Of a DNA stretch of 64,000 bases, positions 27,611 to 36,629 are shown in pieces (the first letter of the stretch is position 1; every line of letters begins with the position of its first letter). The notes beneath the pieces are model-generated. The model searched no databases and had not been told where the DNA came from. It saw only the letters and a list, made by a program, of their open reading frames with translations. Origin of the DNA: Arthrobacter koreensis (GTDB lineage Bacteria; Actinomycetota; Actinomycetes; Actinomycetales; Micrococcaceae); NCBI RefSeq assembly GCF_009193255.1, contig NZ_WACG01000007.1, forward strand, positions 151,637-215,636. Direction: 5' to 3'. A program made the position numbers and the translations under genes.

Positions 27611-28057
27611 ATGTCCGTTCAGTTTGCGGCAGCCCCCAGTTCAATGGGCTCCATCCGTCTCGCCTCCGCTGCCCGCCGCTCAGGTGCCAACCCCGCGGCC
27701 GCCCGCACCACAGAAAGCCGTTCCGGCAAAAGCCGCACCGCGCCGCAGGCTCCCTTGAAGCTCACCCGCCGCGGCCGGCTCCTGCTGATCGGCGCTCCAG
27801 TGATGCTCGGCGGGGCAGCGCTGCTGACATTCATTGGGTTCTTCACCGCCCCTGCACTCGCCTCAAGCGGCGTCGCAGAGGTAACGCGGACACAGCAGGT
27901 GAGCGTGCACACGGGGGACAGCCTCTGGAGCCTCGCGGGAGAGTACGCTCCAGAACGTGACCCCCGCGCCGTCGTCGCGGACATCATGGAACTGAACAAC
28001 CTCTCCGACGCCGTGGTCCCCGCCGGTGTCCAGCTCTACATCCCGGTGGCCGGCTAG
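27611..28057 (+). CDS. LysM membrane protein, SOS-linked cell-division inhibitor candidate
   Basis: 148 aa from the ATG at 27611 behind GGAAAGG; upstream in-frame starts lie inside or next to the LexA boxes. One membrane helix (about residues 62-82) is followed by an extracytoplasmic LysM domain (HTGDSLWSLA to the end) that binds peptidoglycan. A divergent gene of this build beside lexA is the known arrangement of Rv2719c in Mycobacterium and of YneA in Bacillus, which delay division during the SOS response. DivS in Corynebacterium is placed similarly. The division role here is inferred from position, LexA boxes and architecture. Confidence 0.83.
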   Translation: MSVQFAAAPSSMGSIRLASAARRSGANPAAARTTESRSGKSRTAPQAPLKLTRRGRLLLIGAPVMLGGAALLTFIGFFTAPALASSGVAEVTRTQQVSVHTGDSLWSLAGEYAPERDPRAVVADIMELNNLSDAVVPAGVQLYIPVAG

Positions 28058-28133
28058 GCCCGTACAGCACTCCGGGCTGCCGGTCACCGTTACGCAGGAT
28101 TCTGCGGCGCGGCGGGCGGCGCCTTAAGCTGTA

Positions 28134-29237
28134 GTGGTGAACGAACAGCTGGAAAGACTCAACCGACTTCCCCTGCGAGACGACTTGAGGGGCCGGACCC
28201 CGTACGGAGCTCCGCAGCTGGAAGTGCCCGTCTTGCTGAACGTCAACGAGAACACCCATGGACTGCCGCAGGAAGTTGCGGACGCCATCGCCGGGTCTGT
28301 CCGCCAGGCTGTAGCCGGGCTCAACCGCTACCCCGACCGGGAATTCACTGAATTGCGTGAACGGCTGGCCTCCTACCTCGGCCACGGGCTGTCGGTCGAA
28401 AACATCTGGGCAGGAAACGGTTCCAACGAAGTCCTGCAGCACATCCTGCAGGCCTTCGGAGGCCCAGGCCGGACCGCCATGAGCTTCCCGCCCACGTACT
28501 CCATGTATCCGCTGCTCGCCAACGGGACCGGCACCGAGTACATCGCAGGGCACCGCGCCGCGGACTTTACGCTCAGCGCCTCCTCGGCTGCAGACCAGGT
28601 GCGGGGAGCGAAACCGAACATCGTCCTGCTGTGCACTCCCAACAACCCCACAGGCACGGCTCTCGGGCTGGACGTCGTGGAAGCCGTCTATGAGGCGGGC
28701 AGCGCCAGCAACACCGTCGTGATCGTGGATGAGGCGTACGCCGAGTTCTCCCACGCAGGGACTCCGAGTGCGCTGTCCCTGCTCCCCGGACGCGAGCGTC
28801 TGATCGTTTCCCGGACCATGAGCAAGGCGTTCGCCCTGGCCGGTGCCCGCCTGGGGTATATGGCCGCGGCGCCGGAGGTTACCGATGCCCTGCGCCTGGT
28901 CCGCCTGCCGTACCACCTGTCGGCGGTCACGCAGGCCACCGCCAATGCCGCCCTGGCCCACGCGGCCGCCCTCCTGGCCAATGTGGAGGACATCAAGGCC
29001 CAACGGGACCGCATTGTCTCCGAACTGACCGAACTGGGCCTGCAGCCGGCGGAGTCGGACGCCAACTTCGTCCTCTTCGGCGGACTCGAGAACCCGCGGA
29101 AGACCTGGCAGGGGCTCCTGGATGCGGGTGTGCTGATCCGCGACGTGGGTATCCCGGGGCATCTTCGTGTGACCGCCGGCACGGAGGCCGAAACCACCGC
29201 CTTCCTCACCCGGCTCCGTGAGCTGCTCTCGGCCTAG
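28134..29237 (+). CDS. hisC: Histidinol-phosphate aminotransferase HisC
   Basis: 367 aa PLP enzyme that forms histidinol phosphate. It shows NENTHGLP near residue 38, CTPNNPTG at 168-174, VDEAYAEF near 199, and the PLP lysine Lys231 in SRTMSKAFALAG. Two adjacent GTG codons at 28134 and 28137 can start it. hisD, often found before hisC, is absent; the LysM gene is upstream instead. hisF, hisI, hisE and hisG are not in the window. Confidence 0.95.
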   Translation: MVNEQLERLNRLPLRDDLRGRTPYGAPQLEVPVLLNVNENTHGLPQEVADAIAGSVRQAVAGLNRYPDREFTELRERLASYLGHGLSVENIWAGNGSNEVLQHILQAFGGPGRTAMSFPPTYSMYPLLANGTGTEYIAGHRAADFTLSASSAADQVRGAKPNIVLLCTPNNPTGTALGLDVVEAVYEAGSASNTVVIVDEAYAEFSHAGTPSALSLLPGRERLIVSRTMSKAFALAGARLGYMAAAPEVTDALRLVRLPYHLSAVTQATANAALAHAAALLANVEDIKAQRDRIVSELTELGLQPAESDANFVLFGGLENPRKTWQGLLDAGVLIRDVGIPGHLRVTAGTEAETTAFLTRLRELLSA

Positions 29238-29249
29238 CATGCAGCGGCG

Positions 29250-29269
29250 ACCGGAGCGTCGGCTCCGGT
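29250..29269 (+). terminator. Short hairpin between hisC and hisB
   Basis: ACCGGAGC at 29250-29257 pairs with GCTCCGGT at 29262-29269 across a 4-base loop. No T-run follows. A TAGACT sequence at 29280 could be a -10 element for hisB, so the gap may hold both a weak terminator and a promoter. Confidence 0.4.
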
Positions 29270-29320
29270 GCGCAAACACTAGACTGGTAACCAGAGCCCC
29301 TTCTTCCTAAGGAACCTTTT

Positions 29321-29938
29321 ATGACCGTGGAGACCGCCACCGGCCGCACGGCCCGCCTCGAGCGGACCACCAGCGAATCATCCGTCCTCGTGGAACTGGA
29401 TCTGGACGGCACCGGACAGTCGGACATCAGCACCTCCGTGCCGTTCTACGACCACATGCTCACCGCCCTGGCGAAGCACTCGCTGATCGACCTCACGGTC
29501 AAGGCGACCGGAGATACCCACATCGACGCCCACCACACGGTTGAAGACGTTGCCATCAGCATCGGTGAAGCCCTGAAGACTGCCCTGGGCTCCAAGGCGG
29601 GTATCCGCCGCTTCGGCGAGGCCACCGTTCCGCTGGACGAAGCGCTGGCCAACGCCGTCGTCGACATCTCAGGACGCCCCTACCTGGTCCACTCCGGAGA
29701 GCCCGCCGGGCAGGAATACCACCTGATCGGCGGGCACTTTACCGGGTCACTGACGCGCCACGTATTCGAGGCGATCACCCTGCACGCCCAAATCTGCCTG
29801 CACATGACCGTGCTCGGCGGCAGGGACCCGCACCACATCGTGGAAGCCCAGTTCAAGGCCTTCGCGCGCGCCCTGCGTGCCGCAGTCGAACCGGACCCGC
29901 GCGTAGACGGCATTCCTTCCACCAAGGGTGCGCTGTGA
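29321..29938 (+). CDS. hisB: Imidazoleglycerol-phosphate dehydratase HisB
   Basis: 205 aa monofunctional dehydratase (no histidinol phosphatase domain). The metal-binding motifs are visible as YDHML, then [11 protein letters not shown] and the second [16 protein letters not shown]. It removes water from imidazole glycerol phosphate to give imidazole acetol phosphate, the substrate of HisC. The ATG follows AAGGAA. It overlaps hisH by 4 bp. Confidence 0.96.
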   Translation: MTVETATGRTARLERTTSESSVLVELDLDGTGQSDISTSVPFYDHMLTALAKHSLIDLTVKATGDTHIDAHHTVEDVAISIGEALKTALGSKAGIRRFGEATVPLDEALANAVVDISGRPYLVHSGEPAGQEYHLIGGHFTGSLTRHVFEAITLHAQICLHMTVLGGRDPHHIVEAQFKAFARALRAAVEPDPRVDGIPSTKGAL

Positions 29939-30570
29939 GCCGCAACGTCACGGTCCTGGACTACGGATCCGGCAACATCCACTCCGCCGTGCGCGCGCTG
30001 GAGCGGGTGGGGGCCAACGTCACCCTGAGTTCCAAGTCCTCGGACGTGCTGGAAGCGGACGGCCTGGTGGTTCCCGGCGTCGGTGCCTTCGCGGCCGTGA
30101 TGCAGGGACTGAAGGATGTCGACGCGCTGCGGATGATCGGCCGCCGCGTAGCCGGCGGCCGGCCTGTGCTCGGCATCTGCGTGGGTCTGCAGGTCCTCTT
30201 CGACGAGGGCGTGGAACACGGTGTCCGCACCCAGGGCATGGGCGAATGGCCGGGCGTGGTGGAGCGGCTGGCCGCGGATGTGGTTCCGCACATGGGCTGG
30301 AACACCGTCGAAGCCCCGGCGGGGTCCCGCCTTTTCTCCGGCCTCGAAGACGAACGGTTCTACTTTGTGCACAGCTACGGCGTGCAGAAGTGGGACTTCG
30401 ACGTCACGCAGCCTGCCATGCAGCCGCCGCTGGTTACCTGGGCCAACCACGGCGGGCCCTTTGTGGCTGCCGTGGAAAACGGTCCGCTGAGTGCCACCCA
30501 GTTCCATCCGGAAAAGTCGGGCGATGCCGGCGCCGCGCTGCTTGAAAACTGGCTGAAGGGACTGGGCTGA
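29935..30570 (+). CDS. hisH: Imidazole glycerol phosphate synthase glutaminase subunit HisH
   Basis: 211 aa class I glutamine amidotransferase. It hydrolyses glutamine to feed ammonia to HisF. The nucleophile Cys82 is in GICVGLQ, and QFHPEKS near the C-terminus contains the catalytic His and Glu. The N-terminal [10 protein letters not shown] is typical. HisF is not in the window, so the two subunits are encoded apart. Confidence 0.95.
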   Translation: MSRNVTVLDYGSGNIHSAVRALERVGANVTLSSKSSDVLEADGLVVPGVGAFAAVMQGLKDVDALRMIGRRVAGGRPVLGICVGLQVLFDEGVEHGVRTQGMGEWPGVVERLAADVVPHMGWNTVEAPAGSRLFSGLEDERFYFVHSYGVQKWDFDVTQPAMQPPLVTWANHGGPFVAAVENGPLSATQFHPEKSGDAGAALLENWLKGLG

Positions 30571-30573
30571 GCC

Positions 30574-30729
30574 GTGTGGAGCGTTGTCCTCATGGGTCTG
30601 GCCGGCCTGCTGATTGGCGGAGCCATCTCCTTCCGGCGGCAGGGCATGCCGCGCATGATCTCCATCAGTTTCTGGGTGCTGGCAGGAATGTCCCTGCTCG
30701 GTGCCTACGTCCTTACCCTCGGCCTCTGA
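30574..30729 (+). CDS. Two-helix 51-aa membrane protein in the his cluster
   Basis: 51 aa from GTG at 30574, 3 bp after hisH, ending with TGA 27 bp before hisA. It has two hydrophobic helices (about residues 3-17 and 29-50) joined by a basic turn, FRRQGMPRM. The frame is uninterrupted and its close packing between his genes supports a real gene. I do not recognise a family. A role in histidine synthesis is not implied beyond co-transcription. Confidence 0.7.
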   Translation: MWSVVLMGLAGLLIGGAISFRRQGMPRMISISFWVLAGMSLLGAYVLTLGL

Positions 30730-30756
30730 GCCGGCCCCACCTCTGAAAGCAGGACC

Positions 30757-31506
30757 ATGTCCCTCACCGAAACACCCATCCTCGAACTGCTCCCTGCGGT
30801 GGACGTTGCCGACGGCCAGGCCGTGCGGCTGGTCCAGGGCGAAGCGGGCTCCGAGACGAGCTACGGCGACCCGCTGGATGCTGCCATGGCCTGGCAGAAC
30901 GACGGCGCCGAGTGGGTGCATCTGGTTGACCTGGACGCAGCTTTCGGCCGCGGCAGCAACCTGCCGCTGCTCAAGCGCGTGGTGGAAGAGCTTTCCATCA
31001 AGGTGGAGCTTTCCGGCGGTATCCGGGATGACGCATCGCTGGAGAAGGCGCTGGAACTCGGTGCCCGCCGGGTGAACCTGGGCACCGCTGCCCTGGAGAA
31101 CCCGGAATGGACCGCCAGCGCGATTGCCCGCTACGGCGACGCGATCGCCGTCGGGCTGGACGTGCGCGGCACCACGCTGGCCGCCCGCGGCTGGACCAAG
31201 GAAGGCGGCGACCTCTGGGAGGTCCTCGCCCGCCTCGAAGATGCCGGCTGTCCTCGCTACGTCGTCACCGACGTGACCAAGGACGGAACCCTCCGCGGAC
31301 CGAACGTTGACCTGCTGCGTGACGTGCTGGCACGCACCGACCGTCCGGTAGTGGCCTCCGGCGGCATCTCGAGCCTGGATGACCTGGCTGCGCTGCGTGA
31401 ACTCGTTCCGCTCGGGCTGGAAGGCACCATTGTGGGCAAGGCACTGTACGCCGGCGCTTTCACGCTGCCCCAGGCATTCGACGTCGCCGGCCACCCGGAG
31501 CGCTAG
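30757..31506 (+). CDS. priA: Phosphoribosyl isomerase HisA/PriA
   Basis: 249 aa TIM-barrel isomerase. In actinobacteria PriA often serves both histidine (ProFAR) and tryptophan (PRA) synthesis. The N-terminal [15 protein letters not shown] holds the first catalytic Asp, and [19 protein letters not shown] holds the second. HisA versus PriA cannot be proven by eye; trpF is not seen here. It ends 5 bp before the SseB-like gene. Confidence 0.9.
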   Translation: MSLTETPILELLPAVDVADGQAVRLVQGEAGSETSYGDPLDAAMAWQNDGAEWVHLVDLDAAFGRGSNLPLLKRVVEELSIKVELSGGIRDDASLEKALELGARRVNLGTAALENPEWTASAIARYGDAIAVGLDVRGTTLAARGWTKEGGDLWEVLARLEDAGCPRYVVTDVTKDGTLRGPNVDLLRDVLARTDRPVVASGGISSLDDLAALRELVPLGLEGTIVGKALYAGAFTLPQAFDVAGHPER

Positions 31507-31511
31507 TACCC

Positions 31512-32360
31512 GTGGCCAAGCGCGAACTTCCCGGACACATCGCCGCAGCACTGGCGGGGGCCGGAGGGCCGACGGACTCCGCCGGCGTGCCCTGGGAAGG
31601 GCGCAGCCTGGAGGGTGAGGGCAACCCGCTGCACCAGTTCGACAAGGACGACGGCCAGGCGGACGCCGGGTACGCGGCTGCCGTGCAGGCCCTGGTCGCG
31701 GGAACCGGCACAGAGGCCGGGGTGGTGGAATCGCTTGCCACAGCCAGGGTCTACGTGGCGATCGTCGCGACCCTCGGTGAGGAAGCTACGTCGGACCACG
31801 GACTGACAGCAGACAAGGAAGCCGACCTGGCACTGGTGACCCTTACCGCGCCCGACGGGCGGAAGGCCCTGCCGGTCTTCTCCTCCGTGGACGCTCTTGC
31901 GCACTGGCATCCGGAGGCGCGCCCCGTGGCGGTCTACGCACCGCGGGCAGCCCTGTCCGCGGTGTCCGAGGAGGCCCAGCTGCTGGTCATCGACCCCGGC
32001 AGCGATGTGACGTTCGTGGTGCGCCGGCCGGCCATGTGGGCTTTGGCCCAGCAGCGGGAATGGGTGCCCTCCTACGAAGACGGCGGGCTGGCCGGGATCG
32101 TTGCCGAAGCCGCCGGCCAGGAGTCGGCGGTGCGCCAGGTGCGCCTCGCCGCCGGGGGTGGCGTAGCCTCCCACACGGCAGGGGGTACGCTGGTTTCCGG
32201 CGGGGGCGCAGGGCCGGAACTGAGAATTATTCTCCAACTGGCACCGGGACTCGACGCGGCAGGCGTCCAGTCACTCGCAGCAGCGTTCCAGCAGCGCCTT
32301 GCCGGCCATCCCGAATTCGTTGAGCGCGTAGATTCCCTGGAACTGAAAATCACGCGCTGA
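31512..32360 (+). CDS. SseB-family protein
   Basis: 282 aa with a GTG start just after hisA. Two regions of the SseB N-terminal type fold are suggested: VYVAIVATLGEEATSDHG to PDGRKALPVFSSVDALAHW, and later YAPRAALSAVSEEAQLLVID with GSDVTFVVRRPAMWAL. SseB-like proteins are of uncertain biochemical role; no catalytic motif is visible. In Micrococcales they commonly follow hisA. Confidence 0.78.
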   Translation: MAKRELPGHIAAALAGAGGPTDSAGVPWEGRSLEGEGNPLHQFDKDDGQADAGYAAAVQALVAGTGTEAGVVESLATARVYVAIVATLGEEATSDHGLTADKEADLALVTLTAPDGRKALPVFSSVDALAHWHPEARPVAVYAPRAALSAVSEEAQLLVIDPGSDVTFVVRRPAMWALAQQREWVPSYEDGGLAGIVAEAAGQESAVRQVRLAAGGGVASHTAGGTLVSGGGAGPELRIILQLAPGLDAAGVQSLAAAFQQRLAGHPEFVERVDSLELKITR

Positions 32361-32389
32361 CCGGCCCGAGCGGCCAGAAGAGAAGTGCA

Positions 32390-33697
32390 GTGAATTTTAG
32401 TGTCTACCGGGACCTGCTTGCCATCGTCCCGGTCCGGCGTGTGCTCCTGGTGGGCATGCTGGCCCGTTTCCCCCATGCTGCCGCCGGCGTGCTCCTGACC
32501 CTCCACGTAGTGCTCACCCTGGACAAGGGGTATGCCGCTGCCGGAGTCGTCGCCGCCCTTGTGACCATCGGCATCGCCGTCGGAGCTCCGTGGCGCGGCC
32601 GCCGGGTGGATAACGTGGGCCTGCGCAAGGCGCTCATTCCCTCGGTGATTTCCGAAGCCGTGATCTGGTCCGTGGCCCCGCACGTCAGCTACGAGTGGCT
32701 GCTGGTGCTGGCCCTGATCGGCGGGCTGTTCACGCTGCCCGTCTTCAGTGTGGTGCGGCAGTCCCTTGGCGTGCTCGCCAAGGGGGACAAGCGGCGGACA
32801 GCCTTCACGCTCGACTCGATCGGCACCGAAGTGGTGTTCATGGGCGGGCCGGCCGTAGGTGCCGTCCTGGCCACTTCAGTCTCCACCGCCGTCGGGCTGA
32901 CCCTGGTGGGCATCTGCACTGCCGGTGCCGGGCTCTTCCTGATGTGGTTCAACCCGCCCACCAGGTCTGAATCGCCCGAGGCCACGGAGCACGACGTCGA
33001 AGCGGCCACGGCGGCCGTGGTGTCCTCCGCGCCGGCCCACCTGGGCGAACCGGCGGCTGAGCTAACCGAAGCGGCCGGTGCCGCGGTTGAAGCGGAAGGC
33101 CAGAGCGGCGGACTGCTGGCCCGTGCAGCAGCAGGTTTCTCCTGGCTGACGGTCAGCGTTGCCGTGGTGTTCGTCGTGGCTGCAGGCGCGGGCCTGCTGC
33201 TGGCCAGCAGCGACGTCGGCATCGTGGCCCTGGTGGAGTCCTCTGGCAACCCGGGCCAGCTGGGCATAGTCTTCGCGGTCTGGTGCTTCGCCTCGCTCGT
33301 GGGCGGCCTGGTCTACGGCGCCATGAAGCGGCGTGTCTCGCCCATGCTGCTGCTGCTCGCCATGGCGGTGCTGACGCTGCCGATGTCCTTGGCAACCGAC
33401 ACGGTCTCCCTGGCGCTGCTTTCGATTCCCGGTGGACTGCTGTGCGCGCCTGTCCTTTCAGCGGCGTCCGAGCGCGTCGCGGACCTGGTCCCGGAAGAAC
33501 GCAGGGGAGAGGCCATGGGCTGGTACGGGTCCGCGCTGACCACGGGTACCGCCATCGGTGCGCCGCTGGCGGGAATGGCGATCGACGTCGTCGGACCCTG
33601 GGCGGGTTTCGCCTTCGCCGGCACCGCAGCAGCGCTGATGGTTCTTCTCACGCTTGGCATTCGGGCCGTGGTGAACGCCCGCCGCACGCTGGTCTAG
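32390..33697 (+). CDS. MFS transporter
   Basis: 435 aa with about twelve membrane helices, a GTG start and no signal peptide. A long hydrophilic loop of about 50 residues (from SESPEATEHDVEAA) separates the two halves, as usual in this superfamily. RRVDNVGLRKALIP early in the protein resembles the loop 2-3 motif region. Substrate and direction are unknown. It follows the SseB-like gene by 29 bp and ends at a strong terminator. Confidence 0.85.
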   Translation: MNFSVYRDLLAIVPVRRVLLVGMLARFPHAAAGVLLTLHVVLTLDKGYAAAGVVAALVTIGIAVGAPWRGRRVDNVGLRKALIPSVISEAVIWSVAPHVSYEWLLVLALIGGLFTLPVFSVVRQSLGVLAKGDKRRTAFTLDSIGTEVVFMGGPAVGAVLATSVSTAVGLTLVGICTAGAGLFLMWFNPPTRSESPEATEHDVEAATAAVVSSAPAHLGEPAAELTEAAGAAVEAEGQSGGLLARAAAGFSWLTVSVAVVFVVAAGAGLLLASSDVGIVALVESSGNPGQLGIVFAVWCFASLVGGLVYGAMKRRVSPMLLLLAMAVLTLPMSLATDTVSLALLSIPGGLLCAPVLSAASERVADLVPEERRGEAMGWYGSALTTGTAIGAPLAGMAIDVVGPWAGFAFAGTAAALMVLLTLGIRAVVNARRTLV

Positions 33698-33698
33698 G

Positions 33699-33740
33699 CA
33701 TGCATAAGGCCCGAAGGAACATCCTTCGGGCCTATGCATG
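33699..33740. terminator. Bidirectional hairpin terminator
   Basis: A 19-bp stem pairs 33699-33718 with 33722-33740 and has one bulged A and a tiny 3-base loop. It contains AGGCCCGAAGGA and its complement, and separates two convergent genes. Confidence 0.85.
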
Positions 33741-33749
33741 TGCTGAAAC

Positions 33750-34175
33750 CTAGTTGACGGGTCCGGTGAATTTCTCGCCCGGTCCCTTTCCGGGAGCATC
33801 CGGAACGGAGGAGGCCTCGCGGAAGGCCAGCTGCAGGGAACGCAGCCCGTCACGCAACGGACCGGCATGCTGGCTGCCGATTTCCGGAGCAGCCGCGGTC
33901 ACGAAGCCGGCCAGTGCGGTGATCAGCTTGCGGGCCTCGTCCAGGTCCTTGAGTTCTTCTGCATCCGCACCTTCGGCCAGGCCGCACTTCACGGCGGCCG
34001 CGCTCATCAGGTGGACTGCCGCGGTGGTGATGACTTCAACCGCCGGGACTTCGGCGATGTCCCGGACGTGGTCCGACACGGGGCTATCAGAATGGGTGTG
34101 GGTTTCTTCTTCGGAGGTTCCGGGGAAGGAATGGCGGGCAGAATCGCCAGCCGGATTGCTCTGTGGGGTACTCAT
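33750..34175 (-). CDS. DUF1844 family protein
   Basis: 141 aa from the ATG at 34173-34175. The first 45 residues are polar and disordered. The DUF1844 domain follows (VEVITTAAVHLMSAAAVKCG to about residue 110, then DLDEARKLITALAGF), an amphipathic helical domain of unknown function. This gene usually sits next to infC in Actinobacteria, and it does so here, but divergently. The tail is rich in Gly and Pro. Confidence 0.88.
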   Translation of the reverse strand: MSTPQSNPAGDSARHSFPGTSEEETHTHSDSPVSDHVRDIAEVPAVEVITTAAVHLMSAAAVKCGLAEGADAEELKDLDEARKLITALAGFVTAAAPEIGSQHAGPLRDGLRSLQLAFREASSVPDAPGKGPGEKFTGPVN

Positions 34176-34319
34176 ACTGGTAAGCTTGTCACAGACCGAC
34201 CGGTACACGTTATTTGTGCCCAGCTCACCGACGTGATGAAAATCAGTGGAATGCTGGCGCAGGTAACGGGACCGGTATGCAAGCGGAGTCTCTCCCACCC
34301 GCGTCAGCCTGATTAAACC

Positions 34320-34507
34320 AGCCTCACGGCCGGATCAGAGTTGCCGGGTTCTGGTCGGCCCTTCCGGGGCATCATCTTCGGATGATTCCGGGAAGTGCAC
34401 TGCAAAGCAGTGCCCGGCCGATCCCCGAGGCCTCCGATTGCGCGTGCAATTGGGGGCCTTCTTCAGTTGCAGGCGGTAGCCGTTTTGAGTCAAACAGGAG
34501 CTGCAAC
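34320..34507 (+). promoter_or_regulatory. Structured leader upstream of infC
   Basis: The 332-bp gap between the divergent DUF1844 gene and infC holds a series of possible RNA hairpins. ATCATC-TTCG-GATGAT lies at 34370-34385. GCACTGC-AAA-GCAGTGC is at 34397-34413. A 15-bp stem with three G-U pairs is at 34427-34461 (loop GCGT). The Shine-Dalgarno AGGAG is at 34496-34500. This resembles a ribosomal-protein-type autoregulatory leader, but I cannot assign it to a named family. Confidence 0.55.
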
Positions 34508-35536
34508 ATTAGCGAGCCAAGAATCAATGATCGGATCCGTGTCCCTGAGGTGCGGTTGGTAGGACCGGCTGGGGAACAGGTAGGTGTGGTCCGGATCGAG
34601 GACGCCCTTCGCCTGGCAGCGGAGTCCGACCTGGATCTTGTAGAGGTAGCACCTCAGGCGAAGCCTCCGGTGTGCAAACTAATGGACTTCGGCAAGTACA
34701 AGTACGAAGCCGCAGTCAAGGCCCGTGAGGCACGCAAGAACCAGACCAACACGGTCCTGAAGGAAATCCGTTTCCGTCTCAAGATCGACACCCACGACTA
34801 CGAGACCAAGCGCGGGCATGCCCTTCGCTTCCTCGGTGCGGGTGACAAGGTCAAGGCCATGATCCAGTTCCGTGGACGTGAGCAGCAGCGCCCTGAAATG
34901 GGCATCCGCCTGCTGCAGAAGTTCGCTGAGGACGTCTCCGAGGTGGGTGTGGTTGAGTCCAGCCCCCGCATCGACGGCCGGAACATGGTCATGGTGATCG
35001 GCCCCCTCAAGAACAAGGCAGAAGCCAAGGCTGAAGCCCGCCGCGCTTCCCAGCGCGCTGAGGCGAAGGCCGCCAACGAAGCCGCCAAGAATGGTGAAGC
35101 CCCGGCACGGGTCGACACCAGTGCTGACAAGGCACCCATGACGCAGAGCCTGGCAGATCTGCTGCCGGACGGTCTGCGCCTTGGATCTTCCGCAGCCGAA
35201 GCCGACCAGGCCCGTGCTGAGCAGGAACAGGCTGAGAAGGCAAAGGCAGCGCAGGCCGCCAAGGCTGCGGCGGACAAGGCTGCTGCCGATGCCCGCCGTG
35301 CGGAGGAAGCAGCCAAGGCTGCTGCCGCCAAGCCGGCTACAAAGCCTGCTGCGGCACCTGCTGCAGCAAAGCCGGCCGAAGCGCCCAAGCCCATGGCAGT
35401 GCCCAAGCCGACGGCCGTCAAGCCGTCCGCGCCGAAGCCCGCTGCCCGGCCGAAGCCGGCCGCCGCGCCCAAGCCTGCTGGCAAGGCACCCTCCCCGGGA
35501 GCCTCGAGCCAGAAGAAGCCTGGCTCAGCGGAGTAA
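34508..35536 (+). CDS. infC: Translation initiation factor IF-3 with ATT start codon
   Basis: 342 aa. The start is taken as ATT at 34508, seven bases after an AGGAG Shine-Dalgarno site. The protein then reads [18 protein letters not shown], as in other IF-3 proteins, and no ATG/GTG/TTG is near. AUU starts are the classical feature of infC, by which IF-3 represses its own synthesis. The core covers residues 1-170 ([19 protein letters not shown], then [13 protein letters not shown]). Residues 171-342 form a long Ala/Lys/Pro-rich extension that the family does not need. Confidence 0.93.
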   Translation: MSEPRINDRIRVPEVRLVGPAGEQVGVVRIEDALRLAAESDLDLVEVAPQAKPPVCKLMDFGKYKYEAAVKAREARKNQTNTVLKEIRFRLKIDTHDYETKRGHALRFLGAGDKVKAMIQFRGREQQRPEMGIRLLQKFAEDVSEVGVVESSPRIDGRNMVMVIGPLKNKAEAKAEARRASQRAEAKAANEAAKNGEAPARVDTSADKAPMTQSLADLLPDGLRLGSSAAEADQARAEQEQAEKAKAAQAAKAAADKAAADARRAEEAAKAAAAKPATKPAAAPAAAKPAEAPKPMAVPKPTAVKPSAPKPAARPKPAAAPKPAGKAPSPGASSQKKPGSAE

Positions 35537-35573
35537 GCACCGCTAGAACGCCCAGGCGTCCCTAGGAAACCCC

Positions 35574-35617
35574 GGCACCGTTACAGGTGCCCATATCCCC
35601 GCGGGCTCGTACCGCGG
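35574..35617 (+). promoter_or_regulatory. Two hairpins in the infC-rpmI gap
   Basis: GGCACC-GTTACA-GGTGCC (35574-35591) and CCGCGG-GCTCGTA-CCGCGG (35599-35617) can form consecutive hairpins before the rpmI Shine-Dalgarno. They could affect rpmI translation or mRNA processing; no known family is recognised. Confidence 0.4.
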
Positions 35618-35639
35618 AAACCAAAGGAGATCGGTTCCC

Positions 35640-35834
35640 ATGCCGAAGATGAAGACCCACAGTGGCGCCAAGAAGCGCTTCAAGCTGACCGGTACCGGCA
35701 AGCTCAAGCGCCAGCAGGCGAACCGCCGCCACTACCTGGAGCACAAGTCCTCCCGCCTGACCCGCCGTCTCGCCGGTGACAAGATCGTCACCCCGGGCGA
35801 GGCCAAGGTCATCAAGAAGATGCTCGGCAAGTAA
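35640..35834 (+). CDS. rpmI: 50S ribosomal protein L35
   Basis: 64 aa, the normal bL35 length. The opening [20 protein letters not shown] is the family signature, and the basic centre has [16 protein letters not shown]. An AAAGGAGA ribosome-binding site precedes the ATG. It sits between infC and rplT as in most bacteria. Confidence 0.98.
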   Translation: MPKMKTHSGAKKRFKLTGTGKLKRQQANRRHYLEHKSSRLTRRLAGDKIVTPGEAKVIKKMLGK

Positions 35835-35951
35835 CCATCTTCCCCTGCGGTTCTGAGAAGGACTGCTCCATATTTCAACTAACTTTCCCGCGGCCCGACA
35901 GGGGCCGCAGCACCGGTAGTGTGCGCGGGACTATTTCTAAGGAGTACGCAC

Positions 35952-36611
35952 GTGGCACGTGTGAAGCGGGCGATTAACGCCCATAAGAAGCGTCGGGTAA
36001 TCCTCGAGCGCGCCAAGGGCTACCGCGGACAGCGTTCGCGCCTGGTCCGCAAGGCCAAAGAGCAGCTGCTGCACTCGTACGTGTACAGCTACGGTGACCG
36101 CCGCAAGCGCAAGGGCGACTTCCGGCGCCTGTGGATCCAGCGCATCAACGCTGCGTCCCGCGCCAACGGTCTCACCTACAACCGCCTGATCCAGGGCCTG
36201 AAGGCTGCTGAGATCGAGGTTGACCGCCGCATGCTGGCCGAGCTGGCCGTCAACGACGCCAACGCTTTCGCCACCCTGGTGCAGGTTGCCAAGGACGCCC
36301 TGCCGTCCGACACTTCTGCTCCGGCCGCTGCTGCTGCAGCACCGGCTGCCAAGAAGGCTCCCGCCAAGGCTGCTGCCAAGACTGCCCCGGCTGCTACCGC
36401 CACCGTTGCTGACGGCGGCTTCAAGGCCTCCGAAGGCGAAGCTCCCGAGGGCTACGTCATCAAGGGTGCGGCAACCGGCAAGTACCACGTCCCGGGTTCC
36501 ACCTGGTACGAGCAGACCGTAGCCGAGTACTGGTTCAACTCCGTGGAAGCAGCCAAGGCTGCCGGCCTGGAGCCTGCTGGCGGCGAAGCCCGCCAGAAGT
36601 TCCAGGGCTAA
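35952..36611 (+). CDS. rplT: 50S ribosomal protein L20 with C-terminal sunset-like domain
   Basis: 219 aa from GTG at 35952, which follows AAGGAG by seven bases. Residues 1-120 are a standard bL20 ([15 protein letters not shown], then [19 protein letters not shown]) that binds 23S rRNA early in assembly. bL20 normally ends near residue 120. Here an Ala/Lys linker (121-152) leads to an extra domain of about 50 residues, including [26 protein letters not shown] and [11 protein letters not shown]. That pattern is the sunset-type domain found at the ends of various actinobacterial proteins; its function on the ribosome is unknown. Confidence 0.9.
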   Translation: MARVKRAINAHKKRRVILERAKGYRGQRSRLVRKAKEQLLHSYVYSYGDRRKRKGDFRRLWIQRINAASRANGLTYNRLIQGLKAAEIEVDRRMLAELAVNDANAFATLVQVAKDALPSDTSAPAAAAAAPAAKKAPAKAAAKTAPAATATVADGGFKASEGEAPEGYVIKGAATGKYHVPGSTWYEQTVAEYWFNSVEAAKAAGLEPAGGEARQKFQG

Positions 36612-36629
36612 TTTCGGTACCTGCTGAAC

